Assembly (NCBI GenBank): GCA_016184005.1
Contig: JACPDL010000002.1
Span: 1-64,000 of the forward strand
Direction: 5' to 3'
Length of the DNA stretch: 64,000 nucleotides
Origin: Candidatus Aenigmatarchaeota archaeon
GTDB lineage: Archaea > Aenigmatarchaeota > Aenigmatarchaeia > GW2011-AR5
In this document: piece by piece, positions 29,719 through 38,302 of the stretch
Numbering within the stretch: position 1 is the first letter of the stretch
How the letters are laid out: each line of letters begins with the position of its first letter
Position numbers and translations under genes: made by a program
The notes under the pieces: model-generated
What the model saw: the letters and a program-made list of their open reading frames with translations, nothing else
What the model was told of the DNA's origin: nothing
Databases searched by the model: none

Positions 29719-30124
29719 ATGATATGCTCTTAATACTCCCACGACTAATTCGAGGAAAGCAATAGCTTTCCTGAATTTCTCAAAGGACTTTTCTGAAGTC
29801 CTTTGCAGAAAAGTCGTGGGTTTCTGAGAGCATCTTCGAAGAGCAAAGCTCTTCGAGACCTTGCAGAACTTTGTTCTGCAAGGTGTCATCCCAACATTGT
29901 TTGTGTAATACATGGTGAAACAAGTTTCACCTGTACAGGAAGAACTCCGTTCTTCCTCGTATCTGCTGTCTAATCCTAAATCAAGCAAAGCTTGATTTGG
30001 ATTCATTAGAAAATCTATGAGATTTTCTATGCACCGAAATAGCTTTGCTGTTTCGAGTGTCTCAAAGGATTTTGAAGAAATCCTTTGCAGAAAAGACAGC
30101 AGTTTTAAACAATGTTGCGGATAA
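29719..30124. repeat. structured element, 'filled' copy (about 121-nt core plus four hairpin insertions)
   Basis: core matches 55251-55372; inserts about 29748-29810, 29834-29884, 29911-29961, 29973-30092. Confidence 0.85.
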
Positions 30125-30170
30125 GAATCAATTCTAATTAATGTATAACTAAACTTTAGGATATTTTCAA

Positions 30171-30308
30171 GCCACCGTAGCTCAGTTGGTAGAGCGGCAG
30201 TTTCGTAAGAGGAGAAAACTACGTTTCTCCTTCTAACCTCTTCCTTTTGCAGAAAGGAAATGGAAAAGAAATAACTGCAGGCCAAGGGTTCGACTCCCTT
30301 CGGTGGCT
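30171..30308 (+). tRNA. tRNA-Thr(CGT) with 65-nt intron at 37/38
   Basis: GCCACCG/CGGTGGC acceptor, D-arm GCTC-AGTTGGTA-GAGC, anticodon stem GCAGT/ACTGC, loop TTCGTA[intron 30208-30272]A, T-arm AAGGG-TTCGACT-CCCTT, U73. Confidence 0.92.
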
Positions 30309-30857
30309 CTATTTCTTCTTCAGCACGAAATCAACTTCTGCAATGCCGCCGAACTTGTATGCCAGAAAGCGCTCGGAGAACCAGTGATTCCTGTTGAGCA
30401 GCCAGTTCCAGAACATGCAGAAAGGCTTGAGAAGAAAGCTCATGCTTTTGAAATTGTCTGGATCGTCCCATACAAGCTTCACAGAAACTGCTTCAAATAA
30501 GCCTCTCGTGTCTTCGAGGACGCTCCATATAGAGAACCCGTGCCAGTGGACATGCACTGCGTAGCCGCGGGTGAAATAAGGCACGTTCAAAACCAGAAGG
30601 CCGTCGGGCTTCAGTATCCGGTGCAGCTCGCGCAGGACTTTGTCGGGCTCTTTCAGGTGTTCCAGCACGTGATTACAGTAGATTTCGTCAACAGAATTTG
30701 CCTTGAAAGGATATGGGATTTTGTCCAGATCAACGTTTTTGTCCACCCTTGCATCAGGGTATTCGGAAAGATTGTCGACGTTGATCCATCTTATTTGCTC
30801 AACGGATTCTCTATAATCTTTCCCTGAACCTAGATTGACTACTGTTCTTTTTTCCAT
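30309..30857 (-). CDS. class I SAM-dependent methyltransferase
   Basis: NLGSGKDYRE, IPYPFKANSVDEIYCNHVLEHLKEPDKVLRELHRILKPDGLLVLNVPY. Confidence 0.85.
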   Translation of the reverse strand: MEKRTVVNLGSGKDYRESVEQIRWINVDNLSEYPDARVDKNVDLDKIPYPFKANSVDEIYCNHVLEHLKEPDKVLRELHRILKPDGLLVLNVPYFTRGYAVHVHWHGFSIWSVLEDTRGLFEAVSVKLVWDDPDNFKSMSFLLKPFCMFWNWLLNRNHWFSERFLAYKFGGIAEVDFVLKKK

Positions 30858-30949
30858 GAAATACTGACACCTGGAACGCTATTTAGAACCAGTCGTTTCC
30901 GAGCATTTAAATCCTTTATCTGGAACAGTATCAGTCAGGTGTTTTTGGA

Positions 30950-31240
30950 ATGAAAGAAGTTTTCCTGGTCTCAAGCGAGAACAAGAACAAGGCAGAGATG
31001 GAATTAAAGAAAGACGACCTTGTAAGCAGGGGCAGCATCACGATAAGGACTGCCGGCTCTCTTGGTATAGAAGAAGACGGCTATTTCATAGTTGTTGACG
31101 TATCAGAAGGAGCATTGGAACGTGCAGAGGAAATAATGAAGGAACTGGGAAAGAAGTACAAAAACGGAAAGAAAGTACTGGAAAAGATAGAAGAGCAGGA
31201 AGACTCTGCAACGGAAGGCTTCGGCAACATATTGGGTTGA
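30950..31240 (+). CDS. hypothetical protein
   Basis: ORF with TATA-like GCATTTAAATCC upstream. Confidence 0.5.
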   Translation: MKEVFLVSSENKNKAEMELKKDDLVSRGSITIRTAGSLGIEEDGYFIVVDVSEGALERAEEIMKELGKKYKNGKKVLEKIEEQEDSATEGFGNILG

Positions 31241-31257
31241 TTCTATGATTTTTCCGG

Positions 31258-31812
31258 GTGGTTTTCATGAATGAAGGAATGCGTCTGGACAGGCTACAGC
31301 AAAGCGAGCTTGATGACTTCGAGGAGTTCAGGAAGCAGGCTTTTAATTACACATACTACTGCCCAAGATGCATCAGAAGTTTCGACAACGCCGGGGCTTT
31401 ACAGGGCTGCAAGTTCTGCAACGGGCCAGTAATGGAGATCTGGTCAAAGCCCTCGGAAAAAACTGTAGAGAAAAACTACAGATATTTCTGCACAAAATGT
31501 GAAAAGAACTACGTGGCAAATGCAATGCCCGAAGTCTGCGAAATATGCGGCTCAAAATTCATCCATGCCTACGAATGGAAGCGCATAAAAAGGGATATTC
31601 TCAGAACAAGGTTCAAAAAATTCTCGAGAAGGCTGAAAACCCTGGAGAGAATACAGATTCCAAAACAAAAAGACGCCACTGGCAGTGAAACGGAAAAGGC
31701 CGGTATTGGGAATACAAAAAGGGGGAAATTCTCGCTGAAAGATCTCAAGATTAATTACCCGATTCCAAAAATAAGATTCAGAAGGAACGAGGAAGAGCTT
31801 CCAACCAGATAA
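31258..31812 (+). CDS. zinc-ribbon protein
   Basis: YYCPRCIRSF...CKFCNG; YFCTKCEKNYVANAMPEVCEICG. Confidence 0.65.
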   Translation: MVFMNEGMRLDRLQQSELDDFEEFRKQAFNYTYYCPRCIRSFDNAGALQGCKFCNGPVMEIWSKPSEKTVEKNYRYFCTKCEKNYVANAMPEVCEICGSKFIHAYEWKRIKRDILRTRFKKFSRRLKTLERIQIPKQKDATGSETEKAGIGNTKRGKFSLKDLKINYPIPKIRFRRNEEELPTR

Positions 31813-31920
31813 GTCGAGAACCTAGGTTCTCTTCCTTGCTCAGAGAAGCATAGCTTCTCTGGCACCTCGGAGAACTTCGTTCTCCCAAGGTATGAGCCTT
31901 CTCTCCTAAATAATATATTA

Positions 31921-32658
31921 TTATTGAAATAATGATTCTGCATCTCTTAACGACCTGAAAGATGCTATGAGCTGTTCAGTATCGGCGCCGTTTTCTTTCA
32001 GCAGGTCAAAAAACCCTATCTTGCCGCTTTTTTCGAATCTTCTTAATGCAAGCTCTCTCGGAGAGATTACAGGATCTATTATTCTCTTTTCTGCAAGCTC
32101 CTTTATTTTTGTCGCGATGAAATAGTTTATGAAATCATTCTGCACGGCAACATCAAAAGAATTTCCGTAATATGCTTTCATTTTCGCTGCAAATTCCTTT
32201 GCATTTTCTGCATCATAAGCTTTTTCTCCGAAATTTGAGTTGCACAAAGTTTTTACAAATGTTGGTTTCCGATTAAACTTGAATTCAAAAACGCCTGATC
32301 TTATCAATGGAAACATCCTGCAGACATGGGGCCTGTTTTCATAGACAGTGCATTCGCCGGGCCTGTAAAACACGCAAGAGCCGTGATTGAGATGCCATGA
32401 GACAATTACAGCTCTTTGCGATTTTTTGTCAAAGAAGAACTGCAACGGCTCTATAATTGCATTGATGTTCCTTTCATCGGCTATTCTTTGCAGTTGCTCG
32501 GTTTCCCACTGCCACAAAGGAAGGCCTATCTCGCTGTCATCAGGCACGCGGAAAATAACCTTTTGCTCTCTTGATTCGGTGCCCAGCTTCCTTATGTTCG
32601 TGCAGCACGCGCCGCACCGGCAGCATTCAAATCTTTCATCAGCAACAGGCAATTGCAT
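31921..32658 (-). CDS. YkgJ-family cysteine cluster protein
   Basis: FECCRCGACCTNIRK; CVFYRPGECTVYENRPHVCRMFPL. Confidence 0.82.
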   Translation of the reverse strand: MQLPVADERFECCRCGACCTNIRKLGTESREQKVIFRVPDDSEIGLPLWQWETEQLQRIADERNINAIIEPLQFFFDKKSQRAVIVSWHLNHGSCVFYRPGECTVYENRPHVCRMFPLIRSGVFEFKFNRKPTFVKTLCNSNFGEKAYDAENAKEFAAKMKAYYGNSFDVAVQNDFINYFIATKIKELAEKRIIDPVISPRELALRRFEKSGKIGFFDLLKENGADTEQLIASFRSLRDAESLFQ

Positions 32659-32660
32659 AA

Positions 32661-32776
32661 TGCACCAGCCGGGATTTGAACCCGGGTCATGAGCTTTTTC
32701 TGAAATATGGGATACGACACGTTCGAACGTGGGGTATTTGGGAAGCTCAGGTCCTACCAGGCTAGACTACTAGTGC
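32661..32776 (-). tRNA. tRNA-Gly(CCC) with 43-nt intron at 37/38
   Basis: GCACTAG/CTGGTGC, GTCTAGCCTGGTAGGAC, TGAGC-TTCCCA[intron 32696-32738]A-GCTCA, CCGGG-TTCAAAT-CCCGG, A73; mature 73 nt. Confidence 0.88.
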
Positions 32777-32817
32777 GCATTTAAAAATTCTGATCAATTC
32801 TTTAAAGAGTTATAGAA

Positions 32818-32966
32818 GGGCTCGTAGTCTAGTGGCTATTTACAACCATAAATGACGTCGCTTTGACGTAGCGAAGATCGGCGGTTCGAAAAGCCCTTTG
32901 CACACGATAAACGTGCAAAGCGCTTGCGGAAAGCAAGCAAAGGCTGCGAAATTCCGCTCGAGCCCA
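32818..32966 (+). tRNA. tRNA-Val(GAC) with a 14-nt D-loop insertion and a 62-nt T-loop intron
   Basis: GGGCTCG/CGAGCCC, anticodon stem TCGCT-TTGACGT-AGCGA, T-stem GGCGG/CCGCT interrupted after TTCGA; mature 73 nt. Confidence 0.85.
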
Positions 32967-32987
32967 TTTCCCACAATTTTAAATACT

Positions 32988-33014
32988 TTCCCATTTAATA
33001 ATAAAAAGTGGGAA
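32988..33014. promoter_or_regulatory. near-palindrome before an AbrB-like antitoxin gene, candidate autoregulatory operator
   Basis: TTCCCATTT...AAGTGGGAA just before the ATG. Confidence 0.4.
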
Positions 33015-33015
33015 T

Positions 33016-33303
33016 ATGACGCAAACAATTGCTTGCGATGAAAGAGGACGAATTCTTCTCGCAAAAGACGTAAGAGAAAAATATGGTAATGAATTCGTTA
33101 TAGTGAAAGCTCCAGGCGAACTTGTTTTGCTCCCAATACCTAAAAACCCTCTCAAAGCACTACGTGAAGAAGGGAAAAAAATTCCTCAAGGAGTTTCTGT
33201 TTCTGAAATGAAAAAGAAAGCACGAGATCTGGCATTAAAAGAAATTCTTGAAGAAGCAAAAGAACTGGAAAACCCTGTAAAGAAAAGCCGTAGGAAGAAG
33301 TAA
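33016..33303 (+). CDS. AbrB/SpoVT-type VapB antitoxin
   Basis: IACDERGRILLAKDVREKYGNEFVIVKAPGELVLLPIP. Confidence 0.8.
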   Translation: MTQTIACDERGRILLAKDVREKYGNEFVIVKAPGELVLLPIPKNPLKALREEGKKIPQGVSVSEMKKKARDLALKEILEEAKELENPVKKSRRKK

Positions 33304-33304
33304 A

Positions 33305-33670
33305 ATGCCGTATGCTGACAGCGATTTTTTCTTGGCTCTGCTCAAAGAAAGCGACTGGCTTAGTCAGAAAGCTGAAAAGATTCTAAAACAATACAAAGGT
33401 CAGATATGGACCTCTCATTGGTCTCTTGTTGAGATCTTGTTAGTGTCTGATGAATATTTTTTAGATCCTGAAATAATAATTAATTCAATACGGCAGATTG
33501 CTGAAATAAAGGGAGACGCAGATATTATTCTGGCCGCTGCGCATCTGATGAAAAAAAGAGGTATGAGAACATTTGACGCGCTTCATGCAGTTTCATGCAA
33601 CAGCGATAAAATAATAAGTTCTGATTCAATATTTGATACATTTCTCGAAAGAATCAGACTAGAAAAGTAA
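33305..33670 (+). CDS. PIN-domain VapC toxin
   Basis: YADSDFFLALLKESDWL...RGMRTFDALHAVSCNSDKIISSDSIFD. Confidence 0.82.
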   Translation: MPYADSDFFLALLKESDWLSQKAEKILKQYKGQIWTSHWSLVEILLVSDEYFLDPEIIINSIRQIAEIKGDADIILAAAHLMKKRGMRTFDALHAVSCNSDKIISSDSIFDTFLERIRLEK

Positions 33671-33673
33671 TTT

Positions 33674-34237
33674 TTAATCCTTCTCCGTGTACACCTTTGT
33701 CTCGTCAGCGCCCTGTTGCTTGTTATATTTCACGTCCGCTCTCTCTCCATAGGCCTTTTCGGCTGGCGACGAGAGCATGTGGAAGGCAAGCTTGGCTACG
33801 CGCTGGCCCGGATAGAGCGCCACGGGCATCTTGCCGATGTTTGTTATTTCAAGGACGAATATTCCTTCCCAGCCGGGGTTTATGGAAGCCGACGTCGCAT
33901 GGACGACCACGCCTACGCGGCCCAGGCTGGAGCGGCCGTCTACGACGCCCATCAGGTCGTTCGGCATCTTTATGTATTCCTTTATGGTGCCAAGCACAAA
34001 TTCACCCGGATGTATGATGAAAGGATCCTCGTCTTTGATTGTTATTTTCTCGGTGTAATTGTCTGTCTTCTGTTTTGTATCTATGTAAGGCGTAGAAGCA
34101 ATCTTGAATATCCTGAACTCGTTGCCCAGGCGCAGATCCACCCATGCGGGCTGTATCTGAATGTCTTCGTCAATTGGCTTGACAACGATCTTTCCTTCTT
34201 TTATAAATTTCCTGATTTCATGGTCTGGGAGAATCAT
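33674..34237 (-). CDS. dcd: dCTP deaminase
   Basis: IQPAWVDLRLGNEFRIF, VDGRSSLGRVGVVVHATSASINPGWEG, LYPGQRVAKLAF. Confidence 0.93.
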   Translation of the reverse strand: MILPDHEIRKFIKEGKIVVKPIDEDIQIQPAWVDLRLGNEFRIFKIASTPYIDTKQKTDNYTEKITIKDEDPFIIHPGEFVLGTIKEYIKMPNDLMGVVDGRSSLGRVGVVVHATSASINPGWEGIFVLEITNIGKMPVALYPGQRVAKLAFHMLSSPAEKAYGERADVKYNKQQGADETKVYTEKD

Positions 34238-34285
34238 TGGAACGCACTTTAGGAAAATTCACCGACGAAACTTTATAAGCGTTCC

Positions 34286-35557
34286 ATGAAAGCTGTAATG
34301 ATGTTTTTCGCTGATTTTCACATTCACAGTTCCTATTCCAGAGCAACATCGAAGGACCTGAATCTTGAAACGCTCACACAATACGCGAAAATCAAAGGAC
34401 TGGACATACTTGGCAGCGGAGATTTCCTGCATCCCAAGTGGCAGAAAGAGTTAAAAAATAAATTTTCAGAAGAAAACGGGGTTTACACATACAACGGCAT
34501 TAATTTCATTTTATCCTGCGAGATATCCCTGGTCTACATGCAGGATAAAAAGCAAAGGCGCGTGCACCACATATTGCTTGCGCCGAATTTTGAGGTACTT
34601 CAGCAGATAACAGAATGGTTCCTGAGAAAAGGTCGCGTTGATTATGATGGCCGCCCTATCTTTGGTTTCTCATCGATAGAACTGGCAGAATCTATGATGC
34701 AGATATCAAACGATATTGAAATAATTCCCGCACACGCATGGACGCCCTGGTACGGCATATTTGGCTCTATGTCGGGCTTTGATTCAGTTGAAGAGTGCTT
34801 TGGCGACAAGGCGCGGCATATTCATGCAGTAGAAACAGGATTAAGTTCAACCCCTGAGATGAATTGGAGGATATCAGGCCTTGACAAATACACGCTTGTC
34901 TCGTTCTCTGATTGTCATTCCGCATTTCCTTGGAGATTGGGCAGGGAATGCTGCATGTTTGATTTGAAAGATGCATCGTACAAAGAAATTATGGATGCGA
35001 TAAGAAACAAGGAAAGCGAAAAACTGAAAATGACCATAGAATTCTTTCCGGAAGAAGGCAAATACCATTTTGATGGCCACAGGAACTGCAACTTTTCATG
35101 CGAGCCCAAGGAAACAAACAAGCTTAAGGGCCTCTGCCCTGTATGCAGAAGGAACCTTACTGTGGGCGTGCTTAACAGGGTAGAACAGCTTGCCGACAGG
35201 GAAAAGGGCTTTGTTCCCGAGCACGCGCCGCCTTTCAAGTCATTGATACCGTTAAGCGAGCTGATCGCCCTGGCAAACAAAACGACGCCTTATGCGACGA
35301 AGACATGGGAAGTCTACAACAAGTTAATCGCTGCACATGGCGATGAATTCAAAGTCCTGTTAGAAACGGGGAAGGAAAGATTGGCTGATACTGCAGGTGA
35401 AAATGTGGCAGATATAATAATCAGAAACAGGAGCGGAGAAATAAAGATAATTCCGGGCTATGATGGTGTTTACGGCAGGCCTGTGTTGAACGGCGATGGC
35501 GCAATCAAACAGCCAGTTCCTAGAAAACAAAAGAGCTTGGATCAGTTTTTCCCTTGA
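34286..35557 (+). CDS. PHP-family endonuclease Q-like protein
   Basis: FADFHIHSSYSRATSKDLNLETL, PAHAWTPWYGIFGS, GLCPVCRRNLTVGVLNRVEQLADRE. Confidence 0.85.
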   Translation: MKAVMMFFADFHIHSSYSRATSKDLNLETLTQYAKIKGLDILGSGDFLHPKWQKELKNKFSEENGVYTYNGINFILSCEISLVYMQDKKQRRVHHILLAPNFEVLQQITEWFLRKGRVDYDGRPIFGFSSIELAESMMQISNDIEIIPAHAWTPWYGIFGSMSGFDSVEECFGDKARHIHAVETGLSSTPEMNWRISGLDKYTLVSFSDCHSAFPWRLGRECCMFDLKDASYKEIMDAIRNKESEKLKMTIEFFPEEGKYHFDGHRNCNFSCEPKETNKLKGLCPVCRRNLTVGVLNRVEQLADREKGFVPEHAPPFKSLIPLSELIALANKTTPYATKTWEVYNKLIAAHGDEFKVLLETGKERLADTAGENVADIIIRNRSGEIKIIPGYDGVYGRPVLNGDGAIKQPVPRKQKSLDQFFP

Positions 35558-35634
35558 ATGTTGTCACTGATAGATAGTGAAATATAGAAAAGCTTAAATA
35601 CGGGCAAACTATAGTATTCTAGAGGTGTGATAAA

Positions 35635-35886
35635 ATGGAACATGTATATACAGTAAGAAGACCTTTACCTACTGAAATGAGAACTCCCGGTAGACAAGAA
35701 GCTGTTGTAGCTGTTTACAAGTTGGGACCTAAAGACTTTCACGTTTTAGGTGATACCAATCCAAGAGGTCTGGGTTTCAATGGAATGCCAGTAAGTTCAC
35801 GTTGGGAAACTTTGCAAGATGCTAAGAAAGCAGCAGCTATTATGGCAAGCGAAGTGTCTCTTTGGCAAACAGAAAAATATAACTAA
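35635..35886 (+). CDS. hypothetical protein
   Basis: ORF with TATA-like GCTTAAATA at 35592. Confidence 0.5.
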   Translation: MEHVYTVRRPLPTEMRTPGRQEAVVAVYKLGPKDFHVLGDTNPRGLGFNGMPVSSRWETLQDAKKAAAIMASEVSLWQTEKYN

Positions 35887-35931
35887 ATTGTTATTCTTTT
35901 TCCTAATTTAAATTTTTCTTTTATCTCATTA

Positions 35932-37215
35932 CTAGAACGTAGGCGTGTTGCCTTCAACGCCCTTCACTGTTATTGTTGTTTCTTTGTCGACGTTGTAAAG
36001 GTAGTAAAGGTCGAATGTCATCAGTATTTCGCCGAAAGGCCTGCTTGTCCAGGCCTGCCTGTCTATGGCAAGGGTGCAGCCGAAAGGCGCTTTCTTGTCA
36101 GATCTCAGGCGCAAAATTTCTGAATTGCCTCCCAGCAATAGCTGCTGGTTGCCTGTCGTAAAGACACTTGGTGTAACAAATACAGGTGATGCTATCTGAC
36201 CTCTGTTCAATGCAGCCGAGACACCGTTTCCTAGACAATCATCAAACTGTACTCCAGATCCGGAAAGTGTTACTGCGCCAAGAACAAATCCGCCCTGCTT
36301 TCCTGTCTGACCAGGTGCTCCTGTAAATTCTGCAGGGGTTGGTATGCCGTTGCCAACATTTTGCAGCTCTATAATATATGTGGCTCTCTCTATCGGATTC
36401 TGGCTTATTGCAACAGGATCTGTATTAACAATAATAGGGCTTGTTGCCCTTGTTACTGCTACTTTGATAGGAGCACCTCCAAGCGGGTGTTCTACTTTAA
36501 AAGTAGCGTCAACAGGTTTGCCCAAGTTTATCCTTGACTCGTATTCGTTCTTAGTCATGACAGGAATCGTTATTGACGCTGTTGTTTTGTAAACATAAGT
36601 TACCCTAACTGCAGGATGAAATTCTGTCCTTAGCCCTTCAGGCAGGACCGGAGGTACAAGCGTCCAGTCTGCCGTGAATGATTGTCCTGGCCTGTTTCTC
36701 TCCTTGTCTGGTGGTGCTAGTTCTTCCTGGAATTTGAAGACTTGTTGCAATTTCGCATCGTTCTTGAAAAGGTTCTTGTTGCATATTGCTTCTTTGCTGA
36801 GATCTGAGAATATGTTACCTATGAATCCTGAAAGTGATAATCCTCCAGCTCCTTTAGCTACGGAAACGCAGAAGTTCTTTCCTATGCACAGGTTGCCGAA
36901 GAACGAGCCCGAAGAAGAGAAGCCGATTGCATTGAAGTCAGATATGCCTTGCAATGAAAGTGTATCGCCCGTTGTGGTCCTCCAACTGTCAACATTTAGC
37001 AACTGTGCACGCACGCACGAAGCGGTTGTGCCTCCTACATTCTGAATATCAGCAAAGAATGAGACGAGGTCTGTTTGTTCTACGATGGCTCTGTCTGCTG
37101 AAAATTCATTGATCTTTAATCCGTTGTTGGGATCTATGGTTGTTGTGCCACCCACGCATGCAGATACAAATACCATGGCGAGCAATGAAAGCAGCAAAGG
37201 GGCAAATTTCTTCAT
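35932..37215 (-). CDS. lipoprotein, KNEF/NTDP paralog family
   Basis: VSACVGG lipobox; VTYVYKTTASITIPVMTKNEYESR, IIVNTDP, WTSRPFGEILMTFDLYYLY. Confidence 0.75.
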   Translation of the reverse strand: MKKFAPLLLSLLAMVFVSACVGGTTTIDPNNGLKINEFSADRAIVEQTDLVSFFADIQNVGGTTASCVRAQLLNVDSWRTTTGDTLSLQGISDFNAIGFSSSGSFFGNLCIGKNFCVSVAKGAGGLSLSGFIGNIFSDLSKEAICNKNLFKNDAKLQQVFKFQEELAPPDKERNRPGQSFTADWTLVPPVLPEGLRTEFHPAVRVTYVYKTTASITIPVMTKNEYESRINLGKPVDATFKVEHPLGGAPIKVAVTRATSPIIVNTDPVAISQNPIERATYIIELQNVGNGIPTPAEFTGAPGQTGKQGGFVLGAVTLSGSGVQFDDCLGNGVSAALNRGQIASPVFVTPSVFTTGNQQLLLGGNSEILRLRSDKKAPFGCTLAIDRQAWTSRPFGEILMTFDLYYLYNVDKETTITVKGVEGNTPTF

Positions 37216-37267
37216 TTTGAATGCACTTGGATAAATTAAGTCTTTGGCGATATAAATAGTTTAACTT

Positions 37268-38302
37268 CTATGCTCGTAACCCTTTAACCGATACTTTAGT
37301 TTCTTTTTCTATGAAATAAAGATAGCTCAAATCAAAAGTTATGGTTACTGTGCCAAAAGGTCTTGAAATCCATTGGTTTCTTGCAAGTCCTAATGTACAG
37401 GAAAAGGTTGCTGATTCACCATTCCTAAGAACTACGCCATTGTCGTTTTCAGGAAGAGTGATCACATAAGAGGACGATTCATAAGTTTGCTGGGAAGGTC
37501 TTTGTAATAACGGTTGTTCTAGTGCAGTTCCTGTATTAATGCAGTCCACGGGTGTTATGCCGCCTGAAAACCTGACAGTGCCTTTCACAAGGCCGTTGAT
37601 ATTGTTGGTAAAGGGGATGCCGTCTCCGGTGTTTCTGAGAGTAATAGTATAGACAGCCGTTTCTTTGTCGTTGAGTCTTGTAATGTCTGGATCCGTGTTA
37701 ACAACAATCTGCGACGGGCCTGAGATCAAGACCTTTATGGGCCCGTTAGTGCTAGTTGCTTCCAAGGATTTCAGGTCCTGCGATTGCCTGAATTCATTTT
37801 TTGTATATATCGGTATATTTAGTGCAGCGGATGTGGAATATTCATAAGTTGCGCGGCCAAGCAAGCGGAAATCCTTTATAATACCTTCAGGAATAAAAGG
37901 CGCCTGCAATGTCCAGCCTACAACCCGAAATTCTCCCGGCCTGTTCAGGCTGGCGTCCGGAGGCGCAAGTGTCGTGTAAAAGTAAGGGGTGTTGCCTGCT
38001 TTATCTACAGGGGTGAACGAAAACTCTGGCAGGGGCTGGCCAATCTTTGCGATTGCCGGCGCATTCTCACGCTGCTGCTGGTCGAAGGCTGTAGAAATAA
38101 GCTCAAGTTTTACCGACTTGGCTGTGCGGCCCCCTACATTTTCCAGTTCCATATATGCGTGAAATATATCGCCGCTGTCAACGCTGCTTGGATCTGCAAA
38201 GAATTTGTTTATCGTTATGCCATTATTTTCATCTGTGCGCAGATCCCGGGTAACGCAGCCTGCAAGAAACACCATTAGCATTACAGTTAATAGAATTCTC
38301 AT
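37268..38302 (-). CDS. lipoprotein, KNEF/NTDP paralog family
   Basis: AGCVTRD lipobox; ATYEYSTSAALNIPIYTKNEFRQ, IVVNTDP, WISRPFGTVTITFDLSYLY. Confidence 0.75.
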   Translation of the reverse strand: MRILLTVMLMVFLAGCVTRDLRTDENNGITINKFFADPSSVDSGDIFHAYMELENVGGRTAKSVKLELISTAFDQQQRENAPAIAKIGQPLPEFSFTPVDKAGNTPYFYTTLAPPDASLNRPGEFRVVGWTLQAPFIPEGIIKDFRLLGRATYEYSTSAALNIPIYTKNEFRQSQDLKSLEATSTNGPIKVLISGPSQIVVNTDPDITRLNDKETAVYTITLRNTGDGIPFTNNINGLVKGTVRFSGGITPVDCINTGTALEQPLLQRPSQQTYESSSYVITLPENDNGVVLRNGESATFSCTLGLARNQWISRPFGTVTITFDLSYLYFIEKETKVSVKGLRA

